Assembly (NCBI RefSeq): GCF_016613415.1
Contig: NZ_JACWCT010000060.1
Span: 19,120 to 60,901, forward strand
From: Methylobacterium ajmalii
GTDB taxonomy: Bacteria; Pseudomonadota; Alphaproteobacteria; Rhizobiales; Beijerinckiaceae
DNA length: 41,782 nt
Direction: 5' to 3'
Position numbers and translations under genes: made by a program. Below the pieces are notes generated by a model. The model saw only the letters and a list, made by a program, of their open reading frames with translations, was not told the DNA's origin and did not search any database. Of the stretch, positions 8,074 through 18,013 are shown piece by piece (the stretch's first letter is position 1; every line of letters starts with the position of its first letter).

Positions 8074-10614
8074 TCAGAAGCGCGAGCCGCCCGAGAAGCG
8101 GAACGCCTGCGTCTGGTCCTTGCCGACCTTGCCGAAATAGGTGCCGTCGGAGCCGAAAACCTTCTGACCCTCGTCCTTCGAGAGGGCGTAGGCGTAGTCG
8201 AAGCGGATCGGGCCGAGCGGCGAGTTCCACAGGATCGAGGCGCCGACCGACGAGCGGATCGTGGCCTTGTCGCGGACGTTCACGCATTCCGGCTCGACGG
8301 TGATCGCCGTCGCGCTGAAGTTGCAGCCGCCGGTCGGGCTGAAGCCGTTGATGAAGCCGTCGCCGTTGACGTCGAAGGACCGGCGGCCCTTGTAGCCGAA
8401 CAGCGTACCGGCATCGGCGAAGACCGCGCCCTTCAGGCCCAGATCGCGCGGCAGGCCCCAGATCGGGAACTGCACCTCGACCGAGGCGCCGACATAGGTC
8501 GTGCCGCCGATCGCGTTCGAGCGGGCATCGCCCGAGCCGACGTCGCGCGGGCCGATGCCGTTCGGCGCGAAGCCGCGCACCAGCGACGGGCCGAGGAAGA
8601 ACTGGTCGGTCACGCGGAGCGAGTTGCCCTCGGTCGGCTGGACGTGGCCGCCCTGGAACTTCACGAAGCCGACGACGTCCTCGTACAGCTCCTTGTAGTA
8701 GCGGGCCTCGCCGGTGACGCGGAAGAACTTCGAGTCGCCGCCGATGCCGGCGTATTCGGGCTTCAGCTCGCCGTAGAAGCCGTTGCGCGGCAGCTGCAGG
8801 TTGTCGAGGGTCGAGTAGGCGAGCGTCACGCCGGCGAGCGAGGTGAGGGTGGAGCCCACCGCCTCCTTGAGCGCGATCGACGCTTCGCCGTCATAGGCGC
8901 AGTTCGGGTAGGCCGGGAGGCCGCCGACGTCACGACCGTTGTAGATCGTGCCGGCCGGGTTGAGCTTCGTGTAGCCGGGGATCCCGAACGAGCAGTCGTT
9001 GTACGGCCGCTTCAGGGTGTTCGGGATCTTCAGGTCGGTGTTGTAGATCGAGTAGCGCAGCGTGATGCCGAACTCCTCGGTGATCGGCAGGCCGAGGCGG
9101 AGCTGGCCGCCGACCACGTCGGTCACGTAGCGCGAGTAGCGGGTCTGGTCGCTGTATTTGTTGAAGACGTCGAAGCCGGCCGCCAGGCGATAGCCCAGGA
9201 AATACGGCTCGGTGAACGAGAAGTCGACGCCGCGGGTGTACTGGCCGGCGGTGCCGGCGAGGCGGACGTACTGGCCGCGGCCGAGGAAGTTCGACTCGGA
9301 GACCGAGACCTCGCCGATGATCCCGTCCGCCGTCGAGTAGCCGCCGGCGACCGAGAACGAGCCGGTCGGTTGATCCTCGACGTCGATGTTCACGACGACG
9401 CGGTCGGGGGCGGAGCCGGGCTCGTTGGAGAACCGCACCTTCTTGAAGAAGCCGAGGCCGTTCAGGCGCCGCTCGGCCCGGTCGACCAGGACGCGGTTGT
9501 AGGCGTCGCCCTCGGTGAGGTCGAGCTCGCGCCGCACGACGTAGTCGCGGGTGCGGGTGTTGCCGCGCACGTTGATGCGCTCGATGTAGACCTTCGGGCC
9601 GTCCTCGACGATGTAGCCGAGGGCGACGGTACCGGTGGCGCGGTCGCGCTCGCCGGTCGGGCGGACCTGGGCGAAGGGATGGCCCGAGCGCGCCACCGAG
9701 GTGGTGACGCCGGTCAGCGTCTTCTCGACGTCCTCGGCGTTGTAGACGTCGCCCACGCCGGTGCGCAGCTCGTCGCGCAGGACGGTGCCGTCGACGCCCG
9801 GGATGCGCGAGTCGACCGAGACCGCGCCGACGCGGTACTGCTGGCCTTCCTCGACCGTGATGGTGACGATCCAGCCACCGGCGGCGTCGTCGTAGCGCGA
9901 GTCGGCCGAGGCGATCCGGAAATCGGCGTAGCCGTTCTTCAGGTAGTAGCGCCGGATCAGGTCGAGGTCGTTGGCGAGCCGGTCGGGGTCGTAGACGTCC
10001 GAGGTCTTGACGAAGCTGAGGAGATTCATCTCCGACAGCGTCATCAGGTCCTTCAGGCGACCGTCCGAATAGGCCTGGTTGCCGACGAACTTGATCTCCT
10101 TGATGCCGGTCTTGTCACCCTCGTCGACGGTGTACACCACGTCGACGCGACCGTTCGGCAGGTCGACGGTGCGTACCGACACCTTGGCCGAGCCGCGGCC
10201 GGCGCGGCGGTACACCTCGCGGATGCGCTCGAGATCCGAGTTGACTTGCGCCTGGCTGTAGGGCCCGCGCGACTTCGACTCGACGATGCCCTCGAGCGTC
10301 GCCTTCTCGACCTTCTTGTTGCCCTCGAAGAAGACGCGGTTGATCGTGTTGTTCTCGCGCACCGAGACGACGATGCGTCCGCCGCTGTGCGACACCCGCA
10401 CGTCCGAGAACATCCCGCTGGCGATCAGGTTGCGGCGGCCCTCCTCGGGCGACACGCCGACCACGTAGGAACGGACGGTATCCGGGTCGATCCGGGAGTT
10501 GCCCTGGACGACAATCTGCTGCGCGAAGGCGCTGCCGCTGGCGGCGATGGTGGCGGCCATGACAATGGCGCCCTTCGCCGACGCACGCCGGCGCTTACCC
10601 GTCATCGACATCAT
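8074..10614 (-). CDS. bamA: Outer membrane protein assembly factor BamA
   Basis: An 846-residue Omp85 protein that folds and inserts beta-barrels into the outer membrane. A signal peptide covers residues 1-31 (basic KRRR, hydrophobic core, AFA before Gln32). POTRA domains follow to about residue 430, recognised by repeats such as [50 protein letters not shown] and [17 protein letters not shown]. The 16-strand barrel includes the conserved loop-6 VRGF in [13 protein letters not shown] and ends in the terminal Phe typical of barrel proteins (GGSRF). The start is at one of two adjacent ATGs, 10614 or 10611. It follows rseP in the standard order, but terminator-like hairpins flank it on both sides. 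Confidence 0.96.
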   Translation of the reverse strand: MMSMTGKRRRASAKGAIVMAATIAASGSAFAQQIVVQGNSRIDPDTVRSYVVGVSPEEGRRNLIASGMFSDVRVSHSGGRIVVSVRENNTINRVFFEGNKKVEKATLEGIVESKSRGPYSQAQVNSDLERIREVYRRAGRGSAKVSVRTVDLPNGRVDVVYTVDEGDKTGIKEIKFVGNQAYSDGRLKDLMTLSEMNLLSFVKTSDVYDPDRLANDLDLIRRYYLKNGYADFRIASADSRYDDAAGGWIVTITVEEGQQYRVGAVSVDSRIPGVDGTVLRDELRTGVGDVYNAEDVEKTLTGVTTSVARSGHPFAQVRPTGERDRATGTVALGYIVEDGPKVYIERINVRGNTRTRDYVVRRELDLTEGDAYNRVLVDRAERRLNGLGFFKKVRFSNEPGSAPDRVVVNIDVEDQPTGSFSVAGGYSTADGIIGEVSVSESNFLGRGQYVRLAGTAGQYTRGVDFSFTEPYFLGYRLAAGFDVFNKYSDQTRYSRYVTDVVGGQLRLGLPITEEFGITLRYSIYNTDLKIPNTLKRPYNDCSFGIPGYTKLNPAGTIYNGRDVGGLPAYPNCAYDGEASIALKEAVGSTLTSLAGVTLAYSTLDNLQLPRNGFYGELKPEYAGIGGDSKFFRVTGEARYYKELYEDVVGFVKFQGGHVQPTEGNSLRVTDQFFLGPSLVRGFAPNGIGPRDVGSGDARSNAIGGTTYVGASVEVQFPIWGLPRDLGLKGAVFADAGTLFGYKGRRSFDVNGDGFINGFSPTGGCNFSATAITVEPECVNVRDKATIRSSVGASILWNSPLGPIRFDYAYALSKDEGQKVFGSDGTYFGKVGKDQTQAFRFSGGSRF

Positions 10615-10951
10615 AAATGGCCCGTCTCATTTTTTGTCGGCACGGGTTTGCACCCGCAGACGATCGAACTCTCGCGAGGTCGAAGTCCCCTGGTCCTAGC
10701 CCTGCTTCTATCGGGAATCCCCGGCGACGCAAACGCCACGCTCCCGACCTGCCGGGATTTTGCCCAGACGTTGCCTTCCTGTCACGGCCCACGGCCACGC
10801 TTTTCACAGGGCACGGTCAGCGCGCGATGAATGCCGCCTCGGAGCGAAAGCCCCGGAATGGAACGCTTTTTATGAAAATTGCGCGGAATCACGGAAACGC
10901 CGCCCGGGCTTTCGCGCGGACGGCGTTTTTCCGGGGGAGGGGAGGCGCCGG
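10615..10951. other. Intergenic region between rseP and bamA
   Basis: This stretch holds a hairpin near its rseP end (listed separately) and probably the bamA promoter and leader on the minus strand. A short AT-rich patch (ATTTTCATAAAAAGCG on the minus strand, around 10864-10882) is a candidate promoter area, but I cannot place -35 and -10 boxes with confidence. No open frame here looks like a protein. Confidence 0.4.
10897..10926 (-). terminator. Terminator-like hairpin after rseP
   Basis: ACGCCG and CGGCGT close a 13-bp stem with one wobble and one mismatch around a GAAA tetraloop (minus-strand reading). It is followed by only three T on the minus strand, though by five T on the plus strand. 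It sits 25 bases past the rseP stop, so it is likely a modest terminator or mRNA 3'-end structure for rseP. Confidence 0.5.
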
Positions 10952-12109
10952 TCAGGTGCCGCGGTTGAAGCCGCCGATATGCAGGATGTCGTTCCAGGTC
11001 GCGAACAGCATCAGCATCAGCACCAGCGCGAGGCCGATGCGGAAGCCGATCTCCTGCGCCCGCTCGCTCAAGGGGCGGCCGCGGACGATCTCGACGGCGT
11101 AGAACATCAGGTGGCCGCCATCGAGCATCGGCACAGGGAAGAGGTTGATGAGGCCGATCGAGACCGACAGGACCGCGATCAGTCCGACGAGGGCGCCGAT
11201 GCCGCCGACCTTGGCGGCCTGGCCCGAGACCCGGGCGATGCCCATCGGTCCCGAGAGCTGGTCGGCGGATTCGCGCCCCGTGATCAGCTTGCCGATGTAG
11301 CTGAAGGTGCGGTCGACGACGAAGTAGGTCTCGGCGACGCCGATCTTGAGCGAATCGAGGGCGCCGTACTGCACCAACTTCACGTCGGCGGCGTCCCGCG
11401 GGCCCTGGATGCCGAGCCGGCCGATGCGCTGGGTGCCGAACGGGGTCTTGTCCTTGTAGACGTCGGGGGTCGCGGTGAGCGGGGTGGTGACGCCGCCGCG
11501 CTCGACCGTGAAGTCGAGCCGGTCGCCGGCCGCGCCCGAGACGGTGCGCTGCATGTCGGCGAAGTTGTGGATGGCGCTGCCGTTGATCGTCAGCACCACG
11601 TCGCCGGCCTGGAAGCCGGCCCGCTCCGCCGCGCTGCCCGCCTGCACCGCCGAGACCCGGGGCGCCACCTCGTAGCGGCCGGTGGCGTAGACCGCGCCGG
11701 CAAAGACCGCGATGGCGAGGAGGAAGTTGGCGACCGGGCCCGCCGCCACGATGGCGACCCGCTTCCAGACGTTCTTGCCGTGGAAGCTGACCGCGTGGTC
11801 GGCCGGGTTCATCCGCGCCATGGCGTTCTGGTCCGGCACGCTGGCGCCGTTCATGTCGCCGACGAACTTGACGTAGCCGCCGAGCGGGATCGCCGAGAGC
11901 TTCCAGCGGGTGCCGCGGCGGTCGTTGAAGCCGACGATCTCGGGCCCGAAGCCGATCGAGAAGCTGGTCACCCCGACGCCGCACCAGCGCCCGACCAGGA
12001 AGTGGCCGAGCTCGTGGATGAAGACCACGACGGTCAGGACGAACAGGAACGGCACGATGTAGCCGAGCAGGTTCGTCGTCGCGCCGCCGACGGCGTTAAG
12101 CAGATCCAT
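10952..12109 (-). CDS. rseP: Site-2 intramembrane zinc metalloprotease RseP
   Basis: A 385-residue M50 protease of the inner membrane, which in other bacteria cuts anti-sigma factors such as RseA and clears signal-peptide remnants. The zinc motif HELGH gives His32, Glu33 and His36 within the first membrane helix; the third ligand is Asp330 in LFPVPMLDGGH near the C-terminal helices. A single PDZ domain spans about 150-215 (AERAGFQAGDVVLTINGSAI); E. coli RseP has two. The start at 12109 has AGG five bases upstream; a GTG two codons earlier is possible. It lies between dxr and bamA as in most proteobacteria. Confidence 0.94.
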   Translation of the reverse strand: MDLLNAVGGATTNLLGYIVPFLFVLTVVVFIHELGHFLVGRWCGVGVTSFSIGFGPEIVGFNDRRGTRWKLSAIPLGGYVKFVGDMNGASVPDQNAMARMNPADHAVSFHGKNVWKRVAIVAAGPVANFLLAIAVFAGAVYATGRYEVAPRVSAVQAGSAAERAGFQAGDVVLTINGSAIHNFADMQRTVSGAAGDRLDFTVERGGVTTPLTATPDVYKDKTPFGTQRIGRLGIQGPRDAADVKLVQYGALDSLKIGVAETYFVVDRTFSYIGKLITGRESADQLSGPMGIARVSGQAAKVGGIGALVGLIAVLSVSIGLINLFPVPMLDGGHLMFYAVEIVRGRPLSERAQEIGFRIGLALVLMLMLFATWNDILHIGGFNRGT

Positions 12110-12248
12110 GGTCACCTCGATGCGGCGCGGCGGGCTCTCCCCGGCCCGGTCCGGCCACCTTGCCGATCGTCACTCATACAGAGTCCGCGGGCCCGCGAAC
12201 AGGCCACGCGTCGACCGAGGGTTAACTTAACGGAAGCTTGACGGGCGC

Positions 12249-13412
12249 TCAGGCGGCCAGTGCCGCCGTGCTCCAGCCGCGCACCTCGGCGTCGATGGAC
12301 AGCGCCTCCTCGACGTCCGCCGGCGCCGTGGGGAAGCGGGCCGCGAAATGCTCGCAGGCCCGCTCCACCAGGGCGGCGATGTCGTAGAAGCCGATGCGGC
12401 CGGCGATGAAGGCCGCGACCGCGATCTCGTTGGCCGCGTTCATCACCGTCGGCTGGGCCCCGCCCGCCGCGAGCGCCGCCCTGGCGATGCGCAGGCAAGG
12501 GAAGCGCTCCTCGTCCGGACGCTCGAAGGTGAGGCTGCCGGTGGCGACGAGGTCGAGCGGCCGGCCGCGGGCGATCGACAGGCGCTCGCCGAGGCCGAGG
12601 CAATGGGCGATCGGCACCCGCATGTCCGGCATGGCGAGCCCGGCCGTCACCGCGCCGTCGCGCCAGACGACGAGGCCGTGGACGATCGATTGCGGGTGCA
12701 CCACCACGTCGAGGCGCTCGGCCTCGATGGCGAAGAGGTGGTGGGCCTCGATCAGCTCCAGCCCCTTGTTCATCAGGCTGGCGGAATCGATGTTGATCTT
12801 CATGCCCATCGACCAGGTCGGGTGGGCGGCGGCCTCGGCCGCGGTGGCGGCGGCGATGCGCTCGCGCGGTGCGGTCCGGAACGGGCCGCCGGAGGCCGTG
12901 ATGGTCATCCGGGCGATGTCGTCGACCTTGCCCTCGCCGATCGCCTGGGCGAGGGCGTTGTGCTCGGAATCCATCGGCAGGATGCGGGCGCCGAACTTCT
13001 TGGCGTCGCGCATGAAGGCGTCGCCGGCGCAGACCAGGCTCTCCTTGTTGGCGAGCGCGACGGTGCGGCCGAGCCGGATCGCCGCGCAGGTGGGCGCCAG
13101 GCCCGCCGCGCCGCTCACCGCCGCCACGACGAGGTCCGCGTCCCGGGTCGCCGCCTCGATCACCGCCGAGGGGCCGGCGCCGTTCGCGATGCCGGAGCCG
13201 GACAGCGCCTCGCGCAGTGCCGAGCCGGCATCGGGATCGGCGATCGCCGCGAACTCGGCGTTCAGCTCGCGGGCGACGCGGGCGAGCGCCTGCGCGTCGC
13301 GCCCGCCCGCCACGGCGCCGACCCGGAAACGGTCCCGGTGCTGGTCGAGCAGGTCGGCGGTGGAGCGCCCGATCGAGCCGGTGGCCCCCAGGACGGAAAC
13401 GGTGAGGGTCAT
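12249..13412 (-). CDS. dxr: 1-deoxy-D-xylulose 5-phosphate reductoisomerase Dxr
   Basis: A 387-residue NADPH-dependent enzyme that converts DXP to 2-C-methyl-D-erythritol 4-phosphate, the committed step of the MEP isoprenoid pathway. The NADPH-binding start is VLGATGSIGRST. Further landmarks are LANKESLVCAG, the metal-binding MDSEHNALAQ, TASGGPFR, HPTWSMGMKINIDSASLMNKGLE and VMNAANEIAVAAFI. The ATG at 13412 overlaps the cdsA stop as ATGA. The pathway continues elsewhere, and a later enzyme, ispG, lies at 27131-28450. UppS, also in this cluster, uses the pathway's end product. Confidence 0.96.
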   Translation of the reverse strand: MTLTVSVLGATGSIGRSTADLLDQHRDRFRVGAVAGGRDAQALARVARELNAEFAAIADPDAGSALREALSGSGIANGAGPSAVIEAATRDADLVVAAVSGAAGLAPTCAAIRLGRTVALANKESLVCAGDAFMRDAKKFGARILPMDSEHNALAQAIGEGKVDDIARMTITASGGPFRTAPRERIAAATAAEAAAHPTWSMGMKINIDSASLMNKGLELIEAHHLFAIEAERLDVVVHPQSIVHGLVVWRDGAVTAGLAMPDMRVPIAHCLGLGERLSIARGRPLDLVATGSLTFERPDEERFPCLRIARAALAAGGAQPTVMNAANEIAVAAFIAGRIGFYDIAALVERACEHFAARFPTAPADVEEALSIDAEVRGWSTAALAA

Positions 13413-14272
13413 GGATGTCCCGTGAGAGAGAGGCCGGCGAGGAGCAGCCCGGCGAGGAGCGCGACGGCGAAGAAGCCGTCGAGGCGGTCCATCACGCCGC
13501 CGTGGCCGGGGATCAGGCGGCCGGAATCCTTGGCGCCGTAGGCGCGCTTGAGGGCCGATTCGGCGAGGTCGCCGCCCTGGCTCATCACCGAGGCGAGGGC
13601 CGAGAGCGCGCAGGCCAGCGGCAGCGACAGGGCGTCGGTGGCGCCGAGATGCCGGGCGCCGGCCGCCACCGCGCCGCCGACGATCGTCGCGCCGAGGAGC
13701 CCGCCGCAGAAGCCCGACCAGGTCTTCTTCGGGCTCACCGCGGGCCACAGCTTCGGCCCGCCGAGCGAGCGGCCGGTGAAGTAGGCGGCGATGTCGGTGG
13801 TCCAGACCACCCCGAACAGCCAGAGCGGGCCGGCGAGCCCGATGCGGGGATCGTCGCGCAGCAGCACCGGCACCAGGGCGACCACCAGGGCGCAGGCGAG
13901 GCTCGCCGGCGCCCAGATCCGCCCGGCGGCGGGCCGGGCGAGGAGCGCCAGGAGCGCGAGGCCGAGCGCGGTGGCGCCCAGGAGCCAGGGCGTCGGGATC
14001 GGCAGCCGCGCGCCGGCGACGACGCCGAGGAGCACGAGGCCGGCGATCGCCAGGAGCGGGCGGTGCGGCGCCGTCCGGGTGATGGCCATCCACTCGCCGA
14101 CCACGGCGAGGCCGGCCAGGAACCAGACCACCGCGAAGATCCAGCCGCCGTTCAGGGTGGCACCGAGCACCAGGAGGCCGAGCACGATGCCCGACACCGT
14201 GCGGGCGCCGAGTTCCGTCGCCGGCCAGGCCGGGCGACCGCTCGGGAGTTTCGTCCCGTCAAAGCCCGCCAT
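13409..14272 (-). CDS. cdsA: Phosphatidate cytidylyltransferase CdsA
   Basis: A 287-residue integral membrane enzyme forming CDP-diacylglycerol from phosphatidate and CTP for phospholipid synthesis. It has about seven or eight hydrophobic segments. The CDP-transferase signature is complete near the C-terminus, from SALKRAYGAKDSGRLIP into GHGGVMDRLDG, and VSPKKTWSGFCGG precedes it. The ATG at 14272 shares one base with the uppS stop (TGATG), and its own stop overlaps dxr by four bases, suggesting coupled translation through uppS-cdsA-dxr. Confidence 0.94.
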   Translation of the reverse strand: MAGFDGTKLPSGRPAWPATELGARTVSGIVLGLLVLGATLNGGWIFAVVWFLAGLAVVGEWMAITRTAPHRPLLAIAGLVLLGVVAGARLPIPTPWLLGATALGLALLALLARPAAGRIWAPASLACALVVALVPVLLRDDPRIGLAGPLWLFGVVWTTDIAAYFTGRSLGGPKLWPAVSPKKTWSGFCGGLLGATIVGGAVAAGARHLGATDALSLPLACALSALASVMSQGGDLAESALKRAYGAKDSGRLIPGHGGVMDRLDGFFAVALLAGLLLAGLSLTGHP

Positions 14273-15108
14273 CAGCCCGCCCGGGCGCTCAGGCCGCCGA
14301 AGCGGCGGTCGCGGCTCTGGAACTCCCCGATCGCGGCGAGGAAGGCGGCGTGGTCGAAGTCCGGCCAGAAATCGGGCACGAACACGAACTCGGAATAGGC
14401 GGTCTGCCACGTGAGGAAGTTCGACACCCGCTGCTCGCCGGAGGTGCGGATCACCAGGTCGGGGTCTGGGATGCCGTCGGTGTCGAGCGCGCCCGTCATT
14501 GCCGCGGCGTCGATCGCCTCGGGCGGGAGCCGCCCCTCGGAGACCGCCTGGGCCAGCTTGCGCACGGCGCGCAGGATCTCCTGGCGGCCGCCGTAGTTGA
14601 ACGCCACCACGAGGGTCAGCTTGGTGTTGCGGGCGGTGCGCTCCTCGGCCTCGCGCAGGAGGCCGGCGATGTCGGCCGGCAGGCCGTCGCGCTCGCCGAT
14701 GATCCGCACCCGCACGCCGTTGGCGTGTAGGTCGGCGAGGTCGCGGCGCACGAACAGCTTGAGCAGGCCCATCAGGTCCGCCACCTCGGCGGCGGGCCGG
14801 CGCCAGTTCTCGGACGAGAAGCTGTAGATCGTCAGGTAGGGGATGCGCAGGTCGATCGCCGAGCGCACGGCCCGGCGCACCGCCTCGACGCCGCGGCGGT
14901 GGCCCTCGACCCGCGGCAGCCCGCGGCGCGCGGCCCAGCGGCCGTTGCCGTCCATGATGATGGCGACGTGGGCGGGCATCGCCGGGTTCGGCCCGCCGGC
15001 CGCCCCGGGGCCCGGCACGGCCGTATCCCCGGTCTCGGGACACGTCCCGTCCCGGCCCTCGGCGCGGCCTGCGTCCAGCAGGGTCACCGTCTCGCTGTCG
15101 CCTGCCAT
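14272..15108 (-). CDS. uppS: Isoprenyl (undecaprenyl diphosphate) synthase UppS
   Basis: A cis-prenyltransferase making the C55 carrier lipid for peptidoglycan and surface polysaccharides. The catalytic Asp is in [13 protein letters not shown]; further motifs are [63 protein letters not shown] and the final FWPDF. From the ATG at 15108 it has 278 residues, with a low-complexity N-terminal stretch of about 40 residues not found in E. coli UppS. A GTG at 15156 (GGAAG seven bases upstream) would add 16 residues; the choice is uncertain. It ends TGATG into cdsA. Confidence 0.92.
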   Translation of the reverse strand: MAGDSETVTLLDAGRAEGRDGTCPETGDTAVPGPGAAGGPNPAMPAHVAIIMDGNGRWAARRGLPRVEGHRRGVEAVRRAVRSAIDLRIPYLTIYSFSSENWRRPAAEVADLMGLLKLFVRRDLADLHANGVRVRIIGERDGLPADIAGLLREAEERTARNTKLTLVVAFNYGGRQEILRAVRKLAQAVSEGRLPPEAIDAAAMTGALDTDGIPDPDLVIRTSGEQRVSNFLTWQTAYSEFVFVPDFWPDFDHAAFLAAIGEFQSRDRRFGGLSARAG

Positions 15109-15188
15109 GCTGGCCCCGACCCCGGCGGAGCCGTGATCCGGCTCCGCGCTCTCCACGCCGTCGCTTCCGTCATGCCGGTCCGAGACAC

Positions 15189-15752
15189 TCAGACCTGCAT
15201 GATCTCCTTCTCCTTGGACGCCAGGGTCTGGTCGACCTCGGCGATGTGCTGGTCGGTCGCCTTCTGCACCTGGTCGGCCTGACGCTTCTCGTCGTCCTGG
15301 CTGATGGCGCCGTCCTTCTCGAGCTTCTTCAGGAGGTCGAGGCCGTCGCGGCGGACGTGGCGGACCGCGACGCGGGCCTCCTCGGCGTACTTGTGCGCGA
15401 CCTTGACCATCTCCTTGCGGCGCTGCTCGTTCATCTCGGGGATGCGCAAGCGGATGGTCTGGCCCTCGGTCATCGGGTTGAGCCCGAGGTCGGATTCGCG
15501 GATCGCCTTCTCGACCGCCGCCACCATGCCGCGGTCCCAGACCGAGACGCTGAGCAGGCGCGGCTCCGGCACGCTGATCGTCGCGACCTGGGCCATCGAC
15601 ATCGCGGCGCCGTAGGCGTCGACCTGGATCGGGTCGAGGAGCGAGGGCGTGGCCCGTCCGGTGCGCAGCGAGCCGAGGTCGTGCTTCAGGGAGTTGATCG
15701 CGCCCTGCATGCGCCGCTTGATGTCGTTGAGGTCGAAGGAGGGTGTAGCCAT
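15189..15752 (-). CDS. frr: Ribosome recycling factor Frr
   Basis: A 187-residue ribosome recycling factor, close to the 185 of E. coli, which splits post-termination ribosomes with EF-G. Characteristic segments are [76 protein letters not shown] and a helical C-terminus rich in Lys, Glu and Asp. The ATG at 15752 gives the family N-terminus; an upstream in-frame extension to 15965 is unconserved. It follows pyrH after a 181-base gap that contains a 13-base direct repeat. Confidence 0.95.
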   Translation of the reverse strand: MATPSFDLNDIKRRMQGAINSLKHDLGSLRTGRATPSLLDPIQVDAYGAAMSMAQVATISVPEPRLLSVSVWDRGMVAAVEKAIRESDLGLNPMTEGQTIRLRIPEMNEQRRKEMVKVAHKYAEEARVAVRHVRRDGLDLLKKLEKDGAISQDDEKRQADQVQKATDQHIAEVDQTLASKEKEIMQV

Positions 15753-15884
15753 TCCTGCGCGTCCCGAGGCGTCGTGAGGAGAGGGGGAGGGGCGGGCCCG
15801 AGGCCGCACCCTTGCGGGCGGGCCGGGGCCGCGCCCCGATCGGGCTTCAATGAACCAAAACCCGACCCGCCGCAAATCGTCGGG

Positions 15885-15919
15885 CGGCGGATTTCGCTCG
15901 GGGATACGGCGGATTTCGC
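15885..15919. repeat. Tandem 13-base direct repeat upstream of frr
   Basis: CGGCGGATTTCGC occurs twice, at 15885-15897 and 15907-15919, with starts exactly 22 bases apart (about two helical turns). It lies just past the pyrH stop and about 130-170 bases upstream of frr. The copies are identical. This spacing would suit a regulator bound to one DNA face, but no factor is known to me. Confidence 0.55.
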
Positions 15920-15933
15920 ACGCCGCGGGCTCC

Positions 15934-16692
15934 TCAGGGCGCCACCAGGGTCGAGGGCGCGGCACCCGTGAGGATCGCCGTCACCGAGCTCGGGGCGTGG
16001 ACCGAGCCGACGATCAGCGGCAGCCCGCCATCGCGGGCGAGCGCGAAGGCGGCGGTGTCCATCACCTTGAGGTCGCGGGCGATCGCCTCGTCGTGGCTCA
16101 GGCGCTCGTAGCGCACGGCGTCGGGGTTGGTCTTCGGGTCGGCCGAGTAGACGCCGTCGACCTGCGTGGCCTTGAGCACCGCGTCGCATTTCAGCTCGGC
16201 GGCGCGCAGCACCGCGGCGGTGTCGGTGGTGAAGTACGGGTTGCCGGTGCCGCCGGCGAGCACCACGACCTGGCCCTTGTCGAGGTGGTGCAGGGCCGGC
16301 TGGCGGGCATAGGTCTCGCAGATCGTCGGCATCGAGACCGCCGACATCGTGCGGGCGGTGACGCCGGCGGCGTTGAGCGCGGTCTCGAGCGCCAGCGAGT
16401 TCATCACCGTCGCCATCATGCCGAGGGAATCCCCCGTCGCGCGGTCGATCCAGCCCGCGGCCGAGACGCGGGCGCCGCGGATCACGTTGCCGCCGCCGAC
16501 CACGAGGGCGATCTCGAAGCCCTTCTTCACCGCCCGGGCGATGTCGTCGGCGAGCGCCGCGAGGGTCGGGGGATGCAGCCAATAGCCGTCGGGGGCGGCC
16601 AGCGCCTCGCCGGAGAGCTTCACCAGCACGCGGCGGAAGCGCGGCGCGCCCTGCGCCGTCAGGGAAGGGTCCGACAAGCGATGGTCTGGCAT
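15934..16692 (-). CDS. pyrH: Uridylate kinase PyrH
   Basis: A 252-residue bacterial UMP kinase of the amino-acid-kinase fold, making UDP for nucleotide and sugar-nucleotide supply. Motifs are [11 protein letters not shown] near residue 22, the phosphate loop [48 protein letters not shown] and [17 protein letters not shown]. The ATG at 16692 has AGAGGAG six bases upstream. It follows tsf after a strong terminator, so pyrH probably has its own promoter in the 16693-16852 gap. Confidence 0.96.
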   Translation of the reverse strand: MPDHRLSDPSLTAQGAPRFRRVLVKLSGEALAAPDGYWLHPPTLAALADDIARAVKKGFEIALVVGGGNVIRGARVSAAGWIDRATGDSLGMMATVMNSLALETALNAAGVTARTMSAVSMPTICETYARQPALHHLDKGQVVVLAGGTGNPYFTTDTAAVLRAAELKCDAVLKATQVDGVYSADPKTNPDAVRYERLSHDEAIARDLKVMDTAAFALARDGGLPLIVGSVHAPSSVTAILTGAAPSTLVAP

Positions 16693-16852
16693 GGGGGCTC
16701 CTCTGGCCCGCCCCGGTGGAGCGGCCGCCGCCGGCGTCAAGCGTCGATGCGAGTCGGGCCGGGTTCTAGCCTGTCGCTCCCGGCCCGTCGAGGCATCGGC
16801 CTGCGGGAATCGGCACGCCCGGACGACGCGCGCCGGACGCGGTCCCGGCACG

Positions 16853-16882
16853 AAAAAAGGGGACCCGCCTGAGCGGGCCCCC
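16853..16882 (-). terminator. Factor-independent terminator after tsf
   Basis: A 10-bp stem (16873-16882 with 16859-16868, one G-T wobble, loop of 4) rich in G and C is followed on the minus strand by six T. It is a textbook terminator 61 bases past the tsf stop and separates rpsB-tsf from pyrH. Confidence 0.9.
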
Positions 16883-16942
16883 CATTGCATGCCGCGCGTC
16901 GCCGCGGGCGACGCTGACGGTCGATCCCAGCCCCTGGCGATC

Positions 16943-17866
16943 TCAGCCCTTGGCGGCCGCGGCGACCTCGGCGGCGAAGTCCGGGGCCTCTTCCTTCTCG
17001 ATGCCCTCGCCGAGCGCGTAGCGGACGAAGCCGGTGAGCTTCACCGGACCGCCGGCCTTGCCCTCGGCCTCCTTGAGCACCTGCGCGACGGTCTTCGAGC
17101 CGTCGTGCACGAAGGGCTGATCGAGGAGGGTGACCTCCTTGTAGTAGCTCTTCAGGCCGCTCTCGACGATCTTGGCCATGACGTGGTCCGGCTTGCCGGC
17201 GTTCTTCTCGCGCAGGATGTTGCTCTCGCGCTCGACCGTCGCGGCGTCGACGCCCGAGGCGTCCAGCGCCACCGGGTTGGTCGCCGCGACGTGCATGGCG
17301 ATCTGGCGGCCGAGCTGGCTCAGCATCGTCACGTCGCCGGCCGACTCGAGGGCGACGAGCACGCCGATCTTGCCGAGGCCCTCGGAGACCTGGCCGTGGA
17401 CGTAGGAGGCGATGACGCCCTTCTCGACCGACAGCTTGGCGACGCGGCGCAGGGTCATGTTCTCGCCGATGGTGGCGATCAGCTCCTGCAGCTTGTCCTT
17501 CACGGTGCCCTCGGCGCCCGGGAAGCGGGCGGCCTCGAGGGTCTCGATGCTGTCGCCGGCGGTGAGCGCCAGCTTGGCGGCCTCGCGGACGAAGGCCTGG
17601 AAGCCGTCATTGCGGGCGACGAAGTCGGTCTCGGAGTTCACCTCGAGCACCGCGGCGTGGTGGCCGGCGGACTCGACCGCGACCAGGCCCTCGGCGGCGA
17701 CGCGGCCGGCCTTCTTGGCGGCCTTGGCGAGGCCCTTCTTGCGCAGCCAGTCCACGGCCGCCTCGAGGTCGCCGGCGGTCTCGTTGAGGGCCGACTTGCA
17801 GTCCATCATGCCCGCGCCGGTCTTCTCGCGCAGCTCCTTGACCATCGCTGCCGTGATGTTGGCCAT
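16943..17866 (-). CDS. tsf: Elongation factor Ts
   Basis: A 307-residue guanine nucleotide exchange factor for EF-Tu. The N-terminal UBA-like domain is [26 protein letters not shown], and the core has the EF-Tu contact motif [11 protein letters not shown]. The later [36 protein letters not shown] is typical of alphaproteobacterial EF-Ts. The ATG at 17866 has GAGAGGA eight bases upstream. It follows rpsB, separated by a hairpin that may lower its transcription relative to rpsB. Confidence 0.97.
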   Translation of the reverse strand: MANITAAMVKELREKTGAGMMDCKSALNETAGDLEAAVDWLRKKGLAKAAKKAGRVAAEGLVAVESAGHHAAVLEVNSETDFVARNDGFQAFVREAAKLALTAGDSIETLEAARFPGAEGTVKDKLQELIATIGENMTLRRVAKLSVEKGVIASYVHGQVSEGLGKIGVLVALESAGDVTMLSQLGRQIAMHVAATNPVALDASGVDAATVERESNILREKNAGKPDHVMAKIVESGLKSYYKEVTLLDQPFVHDGSKTVAQVLKEAEGKAGGPVKLTGFVRYALGEGIEKEEAPDFAAEVAAAAKG

Positions 17867-17921
17867 CGTGGGATCCTCTCGATTGGCGCCCCCGCGCGCC
17901 CCGAAGGCCGCGCCGGTCGGC

Positions 17922-17957
17922 GGATAAAAGGGAACCCGGCGCCGTGGCGGCGCCGGG
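17922..17957 (-). terminator. Intercistronic rpsB-tsf terminator or attenuator
   Basis: A perfect 10-bp stem (CCCGGCGCCG at 17935-17944 with its complement at 17948-17957, loop of 3) is followed on the minus strand by TTCCCTTTTAT. It sits between the rpsB stop and the tsf start. With only a modest T tract it could terminate part of the transcripts. Confidence 0.7.
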
Positions 17958-18013
17958 CTTTGGAAGAGCATCGGGTCGCGGGGCTCTCGCCCCGCCGGGT
18001 CACCGAACCGACG

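Noticed and set aside
7987..10830. Very long plus-strand open frame (947 codons) opposite bamA
   Set aside because: It is rich in Ala, Arg, Asp, Val and His with no domain, and lies antisense to a perfect bamA. Long antisense frames are expected at this GC content.
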